From Acanthaster planci (taxonomy: Eukaryota > Echinodermata > Asteroidea > Valvatida > Acanthasteridae), in contig NW_019091520.1 of NCBI RefSeq assembly GCF_001949145.1, forward strand, positions 623,154 through 648,143: 24,990 nucleotides of DNA, written 5' to 3'. The notes under the pieces are model-generated. The model was not told where the DNA came from. It made no database searches and was given only the letters and a program-made list of their open reading frames with translations. This document shows positions 1 through 10,940 of this stretch, piece after piece (position 1 is the first letter of the stretch; each line of letters begins with the position of its first letter). Both the position numbers and the translations under genes were made by a program.

Positions 1-1049
1 CTTGATTCCAAGACCTCTGCATTGCTCTTAGCCGAACTGGGTTCCGGACTGGGTTCATTCAAACAACAGATGTTCATTAACGTGGTTCTTTTCTGACAGG
101 GTGGGGGACAATTAACGGCTTCGTTTAAGCTTTGCAGGGTGCATTCCACCAAATCGTTGTATTTCTGCGCGCGAGCTCATTAATATTTTGTGATCCCACG
201 GGATTTTTACAATAGGAAAGGACACTATCAGTAGGGATCATTCTATAAATCTCCAATTTGGGACTGATAGTTTCCAGTTTGAGGTGTTTCTTTTACAAAA
301 AAAGCCCAAAATCGCGGGGCTACTTTGGATAGATGGCTACATTCAGAAATGAGCGCTTAGTTTTACTGCTATTTTGGGGGTATTTTCTTTGACAGGCGAA
401 TAAAAAACGATTTTCGCGGCTAACCCCCATGAAATTGAAACAAAAAGTGATCTTCTGGCCATACACTTGAATTTCCAGTAAAAAAACCGGAGGCCAACTT
501 GAACCTCTTCACGAAAGTCAACAGGAGGCGTTATTTCGGTCCGATTTTGCACTGTTTTCTATGGGTGTGTATTAACAGTGCAACCTGCACTGTTTATGTA
601 ATTTATGACGTCATTCAACGCAAGAATTGAAAATAAAAATTGCGTCACGGAGCGACTTGCTTTGTTCACCATTTATGACTTCACGTCAATCGGTCGTCAC
701 ACTTCACAGTCGGACTTAAATACCAAATAAGGCAGTTTCCCTAGAACATTCCGAAGTAATAGGGTACTTTAAAAAAAATTGGAGGATTCAGGGCTCTTAG
801 GGTTAATACTTAAAAGTTGGAGACTTTCTGTTAGGCTCGTCTGTGCCTTCCAAAAGTGTGAATCTCGTGCGCAAAATTCTAATTCCCTGGCAAAATCTCA
901 ACCTTAACTCCACAAATTTCACTTAGGAGGCCCACCTTTCTTGTTACTACATGCTTGTCAATCTTTATCATTGCAAAGATCTGCTTACTTGGTTTACAAA
1001 TACTTTTGATGGTTCTGACTTGTACATAGCGGTAGTTGTTTCTTAAAAA
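1..1049. other. Intergenic, no gene recognised
   Basis: Only one short minus-strand open frame (343-552), which shows no domain or motif. Contains the hairpin at 574-594 and one TGACGTCA (606-613). Otherwise nothing is visible. Confidence 0.6.
574..594. repeat. Perfect 9-bp hairpin, loop ACC
   Basis: AACAGTGCA-ACC-TGCACTGTT. A third copy of TGCACTGTT lies just upstream at 548-556 in direct orientation. Confidence 0.7.
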
Positions 1050-1410
1050 ATGATAATACTTTATTCATTTATAAAGCGCAATTTCAAATGGATATGTTCA
1101 AATGCGCTGTACAATGAAGACTTTAAGTGTGGAACTATGAATACATTTAAACATGGTTGAGCCGATGGCATACAAGGGCGCCTCGGGCAGCCGCCAAACG
1201 ACCCACATTCACCAACATCTGTAAAGAGGAGACAGTAAGAAGCAGTTACAGTTTTAGAGGTGGGAGGAAAACCCCAGAGGAATATTCTGGGTAAAACCAA
1301 GGAGTCAGGTAGGGCCTGAAAACCCAATCCACATGTGGACCGGGCCGGGAATCGAACCCAGGACTACAGAGGTGGAGGGAGAGGAAAGAACTACCTTGCC
1401 AACCTGACTC
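1050..1410 (-). mobile_element. tRNA-derived SINE, minus orientation
   Basis: On the minus strand a B box GGTTCGATTCC (1348-1358) follows an A-box-like TGGCAAGGTAG (1391-1401). They are 43 nt apart start to start, as in a tRNA. CTGGG/CCCGG around the B box forms a T-arm. The body continues through GGGTTTTCCTCCCACCTC and ends in GCGCTTTATAAATGAATAAAG with an AT-rich tail near 1050-1085, the tail type common in marine invertebrate SINEs. The 3' boundary is approximate and I see no clean target duplication. Not a functional tRNA: the acceptor ends do not pair. Confidence 0.6.
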
Positions 1411-1592
1411 CCCAACCTGTTCTTGCAACACTTTCGTTCAAAACTGAACTTTTGAAGGCGACTTGTTGTTAGCTGATCTCCAGTGAAGAGTAAAAAAAAT
1501 AACTCCAACTGTCACTGTCAAACTGCCATACTAACAAGCTTTATTACTTTGTTTCGAAAAAGGTAATTTTACTATATATTTGTTTTTAACGC

Positions 1593-1630
1593 AGTTTCAC
1601 GAACTGACACCCACTTGCAACTGGGTGTCA
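1593..1630 (+). repeat. Solitary copy of the CACGAACTGACACCC module
   Basis: TTTCACGAACTGACACCC followed by ACTTGCAACT and GGGTGTCA. The 8-bp TGACACCC/GGGTGTCA arms (1605-1612, 1623-1630) form a hairpin. The same module occurs about ten more times between 3853 and 5068, so this is likely a fragment of that element. Confidence 0.7.
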
Positions 1631-1730
1631 TTAGCTTTCTTGTCTGACAGGTTATCCAAACTATGTAGCAAGGAAAATTACAGTCCAACCGAGTTCCTAC
1701 TATCTCTTTTCAAGTTCTGCACGCAGGGTG

Positions 1731-1843
1731 TAGAGTACCGAAGTCTGACGTCATTTTGAACCAGGAAGTGCACCGCAACGAATGGAGTACTCACATGTAT
1801 TGCTGCACGTGCTGCCGGGTGACATATTCACTTCGGTACTCTA
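1731..1843. repeat. 113-bp inverted-repeat element
   Basis: Perfect 14-bp arms TAGAGTACCGAAGT at 1731-1744 and its complement at 1830-1843. The interior has TGACGTCA (1746-1753) and a GCACGTGC palindrome near 1805-1812. No target duplication is visible. It may be a tiny MITE. Confidence 0.6.
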
Positions 1844-2411
1844 AACGGGTAAAAGGCGGGTAGTACATCATCAGTGCCGATAACCAGCACAAGAAAGTGG
1901 CCCTCTCTAGAAAGGGCAAGTCTTTGTATGAGGTCAGCACTACAGGGTACAGTCCACTAATTCAAGCCCCATTGAAAACAGTGTAAAATCAGCACTGTTC
2001 ATGGCCCAATAGCATGCACACCAACATCCCTGAGGTTTCTGGAACACAAATGAAATTCTTGTCTGGTCACTAATCTTTCAGTTTCTTTTCAATTTTTTGT
2101 GGGTTAACCAAGTACCTTTTCCATTATTCCCACAAAACAAAATCACCCCCCCCAAAAAAAAGTGATTTTTCCGAAGTCTGATTGCAGCCATTTTTCAAGT
2201 TGCAACCCTCAACTTTCTCGGACACTTAGGACCCGTTTTTCAACTGTAGTTTCTAGCCATTCAGCTCTCACATGAAAGCTCAAAGACCCAGGGAGTTCAT
2301 CCTGGCAACGATTTACACAATCGCACCATTTTTGGGGCCAAACAATCTCCTTTTTCAAATGATACTGTGGGGGGCATTTTTAATGCTAATGAGCTGGCCG
2401 GAAATTCTCAA
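1844..2411. other. Intergenic, no gene recognised
   Basis: No open frame of note. A hairpin with AAAATCAC (2139-2146) and GTGATTTT (2162-2169) encloses a C7A8 run. Otherwise nothing is visible. Confidence 0.5.
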
Positions 2412-2451
2412 TTAAGTTAGTGGTCTGCATCCTGTAACATCTAGGGGGTGA

Positions 2452-3054
2452 GTGACGTCGGCTTCTTCACCACCAAGGCAACCAACCACACTGATCATAA
2501 TGAAAGTCACGTGTAGTGAAACAACAGAATTAAGGCGCCTTTCCATAATGCGCGTTGCGTATACGATGCATTCATGCTGGTTCGATTTCAGGGACACAAA
2601 AATGGACGACATAATCATACAACACGTCCCTTTCCATACGTACATAAGCGTTGCTTGTGCCTTGCAATCTGCTGTCAACTTCGATCGCCCTGGGAGCGAT
2701 TGTGACGGATACGCAGCACTCGGCGCAAGCGCACTGACCCTCATCATCTTCAAGATGACTGTAATTCCCATTCCCTCTCCTTCTTTGGAAGATTTCCTGG
2801 ATCCACACTCGGTGTTTTCAGTTTTGGTTGGAATGATGTCGGAGAGCAGCAGCTGGCCGCAATCAATATGGATGCATTTGATTTTGACGATCCCCCGCCT
2901 TCTTTTTCCTACGTTGCTAATCGAATTCGTGCGCATACATCACGTATATTATGAAAAAGTAAATTACAAGCGTAAAACGTATTGCGGCGGGCGCAACGAT
3001 TGCGCAGTGCACACAACACGCACAGAAAAAATGCATTACGGAAAGACGCCATAA
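2452..3054 (+). other. Unrecognised 200-codon open frame in a CpG-rich patch
   Basis: An ATG-initiated open frame of 200 codons on +, with a 174-codon frame on the opposite strand (2412-2936). Neither shows a recognisable domain, signal peptide or repeat. A third frame holds a 28-codon ORF at 2868-2954 starting MDAFDFDDPPPSFSY, which has a more protein-like composition and could be a short first exon. The region has more CpG than its surroundings (for example GGCGCAAGCGCAC near 2722, GCGGCGGGCGCAACG near 2983). It may be a promoter or the remains of an exon; I would not annotate a protein from it. Confidence 0.15.
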
Positions 3055-3059
3055 TGGTA

Positions 3060-3852
3060 ATTGTAGCAATAATTTCCCATTACCTTTTCACAATGTATTG
3101 CAACACCATTGCCATTTTTGTGTGGTAAAAAACACACCAAAGTCAATTAAGGAGAATAAGTAACAAGTGTAAATATGTTAGACATACATGTAGTTGTATA
3201 TTAATTGTGTACATGCGTCAACACAAACAAATATGTCAAACTAAAACCTGCACACAAATTTCAACTAGGCCCTATGTATTAAATAAATTCAACAATTTCT
3301 TGCAAAGTACACAAGTGTTTCTAAAGGTCCAAAATATGAATTGAACAATCTAACACCCTGCACATAGCACAAATGACTGAAAAATCGAATAATAGACTCA
3401 ATTTCAGTAACAAAAAACCCTTTATATTGTAGGTTATGTTTTGCATGCAAATCTCTGAAGACATGTGCCTCAAGCAAAAGTTTTGTGTCGCATGGTTAAG
3501 CACTTTCCTAAGAAATGAAACAGGTGTCTACTTAAAACGTCGATGTAATTGTCTAGTACAGTAACCATAATTTTCATCTCTAAACTTGTCTCACTTGACA
3601 ACACAAGTTCAGAATAATGCCAAAAACTAATGGACTATCCAGGCATGTTGTTAGATCCCTGAAACCGCTTTAGTGAAGGTCAGGTGTTAACTCCTGTCGG
3701 TGAGGTTAATAGCATTAGCTTCTGCGTTCAAGGCAAGTGCGTAGTTTCTTGAAATTTCATATCTACGTGGTCGCACTTATTGAATTTGAACAAGTGATAT
3801 CTGATCCTTCGGTGGCACGTTTCAGGTTTAGAACGTAAAGCACAAACAGTTC
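3060..3852. other. AT-rich intergenic DNA
   Basis: Nothing recognisable; two overlapping short minus-strand open frames (3289-3503) look like chance. Confidence 0.5.
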
Positions 3853-4220
3853 GTCACCAACACCATGATCTGACACTCAGCTGCAAGTGGGTGTCAGTTT
3901 GTGAAAACTGGCTGCCCTATCAACAATTTCAGTTTCACGAACCGGCACCCGGTAGCGCTCATGCACATCGGACACTGAAGCTAAATCAGAGACTGATTTT
4001 CGTTTTCACGAAGAGACACCCAAGCTTGTTTTGGCAATTCCGCACAGAGAAAAATGCTTGGAAGGTTTGACATGAATTCATCCATCCTACATACTTGCTG
4101 CCTTACCCAAACATTTCATTAAACTTTGTTTTAACTAGTCGAATTAAGATCGGCATCAGTTCGTGAGAACAAACACATTGCCGAGCTGGTTAATCAAACA
4201 GTCTTGAGAGTGACTTCTAT
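3853..4220 (-). mobile_element. MITE-like element, copy A (truncated)
   Basis: Aligns end to end, in reverse complement, with copy B at 4629-5068; identity is roughly three quarters by eye. Begins TCACCAACACCA, followed by the TGACACTC...GGGTGTCA hairpin (3871-3896), then several CACGAACTGACACCC modules and the shared TTTTAACTAGT-GAATTAAG block (4132-4148). Lacks about 60 bp present in copy B between two CAGTTCG-GAAAAC repeats, which suggests loss by recombination between them. Confidence 0.6.
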
Positions 4221-4628
4221 ATATTGCACCTGTGTAATTCTTAGACATGCAGTTGATTGCAAGTTCCCTCATCGGGTACTTCTCAACCGTCTGATTAAAA
4301 CCAATGACAAAAAATCAAATTTGGGGATTAAAAAAAATCCCAATATTTCGTACCCAAGATGGATAAGCTACCGAGAATTCAGACTTCCTCTGGATTGTCG
4401 TTTTCATTTTTCAACATGATTTGGTCATTAAACCGTTCATGAAATTCACTTCTAGACAGCTCTCTCCCCTTTCCTGAAATAAAGGCCAGTACAAATAGGT
4501 CCTTTGACGATATATCCTACAGTCTCAAATTTCAATATCTTGAGAAGGGCTCGATTCGAAACAGTCATATCATTACTTCCCCTAGTATGAAATTCAGAGA
4601 CACTGGGTCAACTTTTATGATTGTGGGC

Positions 4629-5068
4629 GTCACAGACACCACGAACTGACGCTCAGTCGAGGTGATCTCATGTGTGTGCAGTTTAGCCAGCCGAACTATT
4701 TCCGTTTTCGCGAACTGGCACCCGCTACAGTGTGGCACTTCAAGCGCGCACTCCATGCATATTCGTTTTCCCGAACTGATGCCAAGCTTAATTCCACTAG
4801 TTAAAATGAATTTGAATTAATTTGGGGGTAAGGCGGCAAGAGCATTGATGGATTAAATTCGTGTCAGACCCCTCGAAGCATTTTTCTTCGCGCTGAATTG
4901 CCGTAACAAGCTTGAGTGTCAGCTTGTGAAAACAAAAATCAGTCTCTTTGGCTCCAGTGTCCGATGTTCTTTACCGGGTGCCGGTTCGTAAACCGTGAAT
5001 TGTTGATAGCGCTGTTTTCACGAACTGACACCCACTTGCAACTGGACGTCAATTCGTGGTGCCGGTGA
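4629..5068 (+). mobile_element. MITE-like element, copy B (fuller)
   Basis: Its two ends are inverted versions of each other: GTCACAGACACCACGAACTG at 4629-4648 and, on the minus strand, TCACCGGCACCACGAATTG from 5068. Internal GTTTTC-CGAACTG modules lie at about 4703-4723, 4764-4783 and 5014-5034 on + and about 4913-4934 and 4975-4999 on -. No coding capacity and no clean target duplication. Together with copy A it makes a long inverted pair around a 408-bp spacer. Confidence 0.6.
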
Positions 5069-5490
5069 TACACAATAATAATTTAGAAACATACAGTACT
5101 ATATAGGCTAATGTTTAGGGACCATGTGGCCTAGCAATGGTACACGTACGGGACAAGTGTGCGGATCGGAAAATTGGGTGGTTATATCATGGCATCGTGC
5201 GATTATTTCAACCAACACACCGTGAGCAACGTGCATCTCACATCAATTTGCTCGCGTGTGCACGTTACAGGTTTTTAAAAGTAGCGGTATAAATCGGTGA
5301 TACATGTAATAACCAACCAGTTAGTCATATCTGCACCCTTTCAAATTGACCCTAATGTTTGTAAATGCAAAATCCAAGAATTCTCGTTGAATAGCATGCC
5401 GTGCGTTGTTGGGGCAAAGTTTTGAACTGTCTGTTTCGATGCTCTAAGATCCTATCTTCGGTTCTAGTTTATTCCACCCTAAACCCTAAA
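5069..5490. other. Intergenic, no gene recognised
   Basis: Nothing recognisable. A CCCTAAA-type pair occurs at about 5478-5493 but is only two units long. Confidence 0.5.
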
Positions 5491-5501
5491 CCCAAGCTTC
5501 C

Positions 5502-5540
5502 ATTGGTTGGGCGAAAGAAGCAGAAGCACCCCCTCATTGG
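5502..5540. promoter_or_regulatory. Paired inverted CCAAT boxes (NF-Y-like)
   Basis: Two YSATTGGYY matches, with ATTGG at 5502-5506 and 5536-5540, 34 bp apart, the kind of spacing seen in NF-Y promoters. A 60-codon ORF (5672-5854) with a good start context (CACCATGA) begins about 130 bp downstream; it matches nothing I know. Could be a promoter of an unrecognised small gene. Confidence 0.25.
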
Positions 5541-5854
5541 TTGAAACGGAGCCGCGTCCTCAGAGGGCAAGAGCTTTGTATCCCTAGGGTAGGCTCGAGT
5601 AAACCTTTTGTGCATTCGTTGTAACTAGATTAAAGTGTAGGGAAACTAACGAACACAGCCTGTGAGACACCATGACGACCCCAACAATGCATAATCTCTA
5701 TTATTTCCCGCTGTACTGTAAACACACGGGAGATACATTTCATACACGATCGATTGCTTTCCAGCCTTTCCTGCTAGAAAAAGAGGGCCTTCTTCGATTG
5801 GTTCCGTTTCACTCTTTTCATGTTGCGTCCCACCAGCTGCCGGTTAACCTTTGA

Positions 5855-7090
5855 CAAAAGCCTTTTTCACGGCAAAACATAGAGTCTTTGAGATGTTACT
5901 GACTTCGGATCATTCCCTATAGATAAAGATTACATCTTCTGTATAACTACATGTATGTGATGCAGCATCGAGTCAGGCTCCTTTCGAAATTGCAGGCAGG
6001 CCCAGGCAATATTAACACGTCATACAAGGATAGCATGAGTTAGAAGGGGAATGTGGTCCTAAGCCACAACTAGCACAGACCCCGTGGGAGGAAGGGAGCA
6101 GTTGTTTCTTCCATGGACAGACTTTGGGAACACAGCGGCAGCCTCCGTAACTTTCATTTAACGGGATTACTATCCAAAGATACATCGTGCATAGCAAGAA
6201 TTGTGCCCCGACCTGCATTCTCACGAAAGTTCTCCCCCTTTTTTGCAGAATTCGGAAGGTGGCATATGCTTGTAGAAAAGTCTGGCATTATTGGAGCCCA
6301 ATTCATTAATTCCTACCATATTGAGCTACTTCAAAGAGGCTCGCGAAAAAAAATATATACAAGTCGGCCAGTGATAAGCACTAGTGCGTCAAAAGCAAAA
6401 CTGATCCACGAAACAGTAATTTAACTGGGGCGTATATAAGTGACGGAAGAAACGTTTATTGTTGAGCAGGTGTTTGATCTATAGTTTGAAAGAGATACTG
6501 TTTGCCTGGACGTCGATTACCTCCCTTGGCGAATCGACTTTTCAAGAGCAGACGTCACAACTTTAGAAAGTGAGGGCAAAGGACAAATCGTTGGCATGGC
6601 CGCCGCGGAATTATAACCGTCAACTGGAGTCTCCTATTGTGTCAAATACGCTGGCATAAAAGGGAGTCCGTGCAGGCGTCTGGCGTCATCACCTGTGCTA
6701 GCTCATTGTCCAAGAATAATTGGCAAATGAATGCGCCTCATTGATAAAACGCTACGACGTAGGTCGGCTGTTTGAACCACACTGAATCATCCTCCACAAT
6801 TATTTACTCAAGCATTTCGCGAGTAGTCGAGGTTTCCAAGCAGAGATTACCATGGAAGGGGGTCAGTGAATGGTTCTTAAACATGGTACAAGCGAAAGAA
6901 ATGATTTTGCCTCAAACTCTCAGGTACAATCACAGCAATACATCGTGTGAAAAAAAATCAACAGGTCAATTTTGAACGTAGAGGAACAATGGACACCCCC
7001 AATAGGGGCGTGTGAAATCCAGGTTCCCATTCGGGGGGTACGAAATGGGGATTATTCTCCAAAACAATTTCAACAACAATCAGTTTTACA
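5855..7090. other. Intergenic, no gene recognised
   Basis: Open frames at 6113-6424 (103 codons) and 6772-6975 show no motif, signal or splice context. A TATA-like GTATATAAG lies near 6431. Otherwise nothing is visible. Confidence 0.5.
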
Positions 7091-7500
7091 GAGTCAATGA
7101 CTCGACTCGAGTCTGACTCGGATTACGATTTTCGGCGATTCGGCTCGACTCTACTCCCGATGGGAAATGACTTGACACTGCGAGCAAATGACTGGACTTG
7201 ACTTGAGTCACTCGTCGGAGGACCCGACTCGAGTGAAACTTAACGAGACTGAAGTCCCCCTAAAATTTCTTCAGGAAAAAATATATATTTGCAATGACTT
7301 ACATTGCTGGTTTATAATGTTCATGTAATGTATTCTTACTATCGCGAGTAAGATGTGGCGTGACCTGGTGTAGTAAGCCAGACTCGACTATAGGCCTACT
7401 GCCTAATGGCTCAACTCGACTCTAGTCACGACGTTACAATGACTCGTCTCGACCCGAGTCACAAAAATTATTGACTCGCTACAACTGAGGTAATAGAGTC
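7091..7500. repeat. Degenerate GACTC/GAGTC satellite-like block
   Basis: About 14 copies of GACTC or GAGTC in 410 bp (under one expected by chance), often as GACTCGAGTC palindromes (7104-7113), in two clusters, about 7091-7255 and 7380-7500, with unrelated AT-rich DNA between. TGACTCG and CGAGTCA are the commonest forms. Looks like an old simple repeat that has decayed. Confidence 0.65.
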
Positions 7501-8030
7501 TTCAAGGAAGACTAGGACCGTTTCCGTGATGCCACTTTCAATCCCTTAGAAAATACAACTTATCCATGTGAACATGTACCAATTTTTATTCTCAAATATG
7601 TGCACCACGTACGTTTTTCAAAAAAAAGACGAAAAACTAAATTTCAAAATGCCATTCAACAAAACATTTCATGCACACCTATTCTATTCACTTACATTTC
7701 ATTCTCGAATTTTACTGAGTGACATTGTGAATGGCTCGAGCTCAATCAGGTCTACGGTACCAGGTCTTTACAATGACCGCAGAACGAAACGCGAGGCTTT
7801 ACAGTTACAACTAATTTGGTTTCTAACCATAAAATTTGATATTAGACAGTTTGAAGAACATGAGTCTGATTTGGAAGGAATGTGGGACATTTTTGAAGTC
7901 CTGCAGTCATAATCTTACCATCAATTAAACGTCCTTAGTTTAATAAGGCTTTGAATGACAGCTACGTGCAGATGGTAAAAAAGGGAACAGAAAGTTTGTA
8001 GGAATTTCTGTACGGTGAACCACCAATAAC
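7501..8030. other. Intergenic, no gene recognised
   Basis: A 114-codon open frame (7568-7912) has no recognisable domain and AT-rich codons; probably chance. Confidence 0.45.
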
Positions 8031-8685
8031 CAGGTCGGGGACCAAACCACAAACTAGCGACCATGCCAGACTATGTATACGCCGCTCGTTTGTGCAACGA
8101 TGACGTAATTTTTGAACTATTTTTTAGATCACGGTTCGCAGATAACATCGATCTCTTTATCGGCGAGGAACTTCAAAACAAATTCCTCTGATCGATCAAC
8201 TTTACAGGAAACATGCTATCCAAAATTTATGAAACTTTCCTTTCATTTGGTATCTATAAAAGCGGATCGAGGAGATTTTTCGGTCAAATCTTGCACTGGA
8301 GGTGTCGAATTCGGTGGGCAGGCGAGTCCAACTCTGCCGATGAAAACGTTTACACGAAAAAAAATGAAGTTTTGCCGAAGTTTACTTTATGCATGAAAAT
8401 GTTGCCATTATAAATCTCTATCGATTCACCGTGGCAGATTTTATGTTTACCGTGGCGATTTTCCAAAATAGCGATCGAAAACAATTTTGCCATAGACTCC
8501 AACGGTAACGGCAACGGTGGCCATGTTGGCTGCCGGCATTTCAAATCTCGTTATTTTCCCAGAATCACGCGGGAAAATTACATATTTATCGCGTGACCTG
8601 ATGAAAATGACGTCATTGCCGCTTGAATTAGCGAAATAAGCAGAAACTAGGAACGTCGCTAGATTGTGGTTTGGTCCCCGACCTG
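8031..8685. mobile_element. 655-bp TIR DNA transposon remnant with 5-bp TSD
   Basis: Ends are inverted repeats of about 31 bp starting CAGGTCGGGGACCAAACCAC (8031-8061 and, inverted, 8655-8685), with one or two mismatches. Directly outside both ends is ATAAC (8026-8030 and 8686-8690), a perfect 5-bp target duplication. No transposase is recognisable inside; open frames there (8112-8396, 8350-8544) show no motif. A non-autonomous element of unidentified superfamily; 5-bp duplications are known for Transib, but its ends begin CAC, unlike these. Confidence 0.85.
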
Positions 8686-8690
8686 ATAAC

Positions 8691-10900
8691 AAATGTTGTA
8701 AATATTTTAAACACAAGGGCAGTGAACTGAAACGTACTTTGATCATTGCCATATTATTTAATAAGTGTTTTCTATAAAATTCCCATCCAGCTTGAAAAAG
8801 GTCTTTACTGAATCTCACACAACGACACTATAATCTTCAGTAATCCATGAAGCGCCCGTGCATGGCTTGAGTGGCCACTGCGGTAACGCGTCTTGCGTGA
8901 CCAACTTCGACACGCGACTGAGCCGACATCGGATTTGTCACGATTAACAGCCTACTGTACTATGATGCAATACCACATCCCATGCAACAAGGAACTTGGT
9001 TATTAATTGAAACTTGTTGAGAGGAAGAAACTATTTACATTACTGTGAAACTGGAAATACGGATCCGGGTTAAGTATTTTCTGGAAATATAACTGTAAAC
9101 TACTCCGACACATTACTGTCGCGATCATCCAAGATAGTGCATGATGATGGAGTTTTCCTGTTGTGTCAGACTCAGTGTAATTCAATTTTTTTTTACCTCA
9201 GACAAAACACTACACGGAAAATACACAAGCTAAAAACGACAATTAGTTCTGACAATCCTTGGATACACAATTTAAGATTGTCAAAGGTTTTAATTTTACA
9301 CGGACTTGTGTCCATTGTCCTTTGTGCTCCAAATTTACGCGAACTTGTAACCAGTGTCCTTTGGTCCCACAAGAATTTTATTAAGTTCTACCATCTATTA
9401 TTGACTTTACAGTGTCATCTTCCCGGTGTTTGGGACTTCCTAGGTGATTTTGTGATCCGGATCCAAAAAGCAGAATCCGTGGCGACATCGTATCAGGCCT
9501 AAACCCTCCCTCCCTTGCATGGTCCAGCCTTGTTAATCACATATGCAAATTTGTCAGAGTGCCGATTCCAGTACCCTTAACACCGGTCCAGTTTGTTCAC
9601 TCATCTGTGTCAATAACATCACAAGCTGTATACCATTGCAAAGAGGTTTTCTGCCCTTTCTAGAGGTATATTTCTCTTTCCCATATATAAAGTAGTTTTG
9701 CTACTACAGTAATTTTTATCTCGGTTTTCTTTTTTTGTGTGGACACCCTGTACTCTTCGTCTTGCTTTAAATAGTGTCAAACGTGTGTAAATGATAATCT
9801 ATATTTTAGAGAATCCAGTTTGTCAGTGGATGAATGATTCAAGTTAGACAGCTTTCCCTCCTGCGTTGGCCTGATATTTAGATTTCTAATCCTTTCCAGT
9901 AAACCATTTAGAACTCGTTATATGTTGCTACTTTTTATGCAGGTGATTGAAAAAACGGTACCATCCTTTCGGGGGGTGAGTCGCGGAAAAGGAATGGACA
10001 AAATTCAGGAAGAAAATGCTGCTCTATCTCCCGCCCTCAAAACTACGGATTTAGCCTCAATTCTTAAATTTGATTATTTCATAAAGATATGCCTCCACTT
10101 AACATCAAATTAGTTCAATGAACAAACAGGCATCCCGTCCCCGGAAATATTCACGCCGACTTTCGGTCTGTTATAAACTGTGGGGGAAATCCCAGGATAT
10201 CTTGAAAATGGCCCTAATTTCAGAAAGCAGTACAGGCATGACCTGTGTGACATATTTGATAGTTCCTTTCTCCACGTGTATTCACATAAGAATCCAAGAA
10301 GCTCATGTGGCAAAATCCACACCCTATGAAAACAGGAGTCCGGCCGGTGAAGTGAATCTCCGTGCTCCGCCTGTGTTTTCCCTTGGCAACCTCGCATCAT
10401 ACCGGTCCCTTTTTGATCAAAGTAAACTTCTTACAAACTAACAAATAAAAGAAGCCTTGATGGGTATGCTAGTATCAACCGCACACGGAGAACGAAGGGG
10501 TGACCGGAAGGCGGATCTGGCTTCGGGTGATATGGTGATTTAATAATGACATCATCATGATTAGCATTAATTAATTAACCACACCACCGCTCGGTTTCCT
10601 GCCAAGACAACTGCTGGGCACTTTTCAGAACATGAATTTTTGACCTTCATATTTAGATCCGTTTCCGTGAACATAGCCAAGGAACGCATTAGTGCACAAC
10701 CAGCGCATTAGTGTCATATGACGCACTTCTTCCCAGAAACCGGAATCGGCATTCCTGCGTATGGAGATTGGCCAAAAGAGATCACGCACGCGACGACACA
10801 TACACTGTACAGAGGTCACCGAAGCCAAGCACAGTGAAGCGGAGTGTTCTATTTATACACCGGGGTCATACGTCACCGTTCGTAGTGCCTCCGGCAACCT
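8691..10900. other. Intergenic, no gene recognised
   Basis: No supported gene. Contains a two-unit tandem duplication (9292-9368). Overlapping open frames on opposite strands at 10110-10441 carry no known motif. Confidence 0.5.
9292..9368 (+). repeat. Diverged two-copy tandem repeat (about 38 bp unit)
   Basis: Units at 9292-9330 and 9331-9368 share TTTAC-CG-ACTTGT--CCA and TGTCCTTTG. A GACAATC/GATTGTC inverted pair lies just upstream (9251-9281). Confidence 0.55.
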
Positions 10901-10940
10901 TATAAAAACACGCAGCCGATTGAAAGTTGTTTCAGATTGG
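10901..10940 (+). promoter_or_regulatory. Candidate TATA/initiator core promoter
   Basis: TATAAAAA at 10901-10908 lies 33 bases before an initiator-like TCAGATT, with A(+1) at 10934. A second TATA-like ATTTATAC is at about 10850. Upstream are AGGTCA and GGGTCA nuclear-receptor-type half sites near 10815 and 10863, seen by eye only. Its place before an ATG-free exon with a strong donor makes it the best promoter candidate for the P450, but distance and strand are all that link them. Confidence 0.35.

Noticed and set aside
1348-1408. tRNA gene on the minus strand
   Set aside because: A and B boxes and a T-arm are present, but the acceptor ends do not pair and the sequence runs on into a SINE body and tail.
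5478-5494. CCCTAAA repeats as a telomere or interstitial telomere
   Set aside because: Only about two units, and the unit is the plant type; chance in an AT-rich context.
9542-9549. Perfect POU octamer ATGCAAAT
   Set aside because: A single 8-mer with no partner sites or nearby gene; expected by chance.
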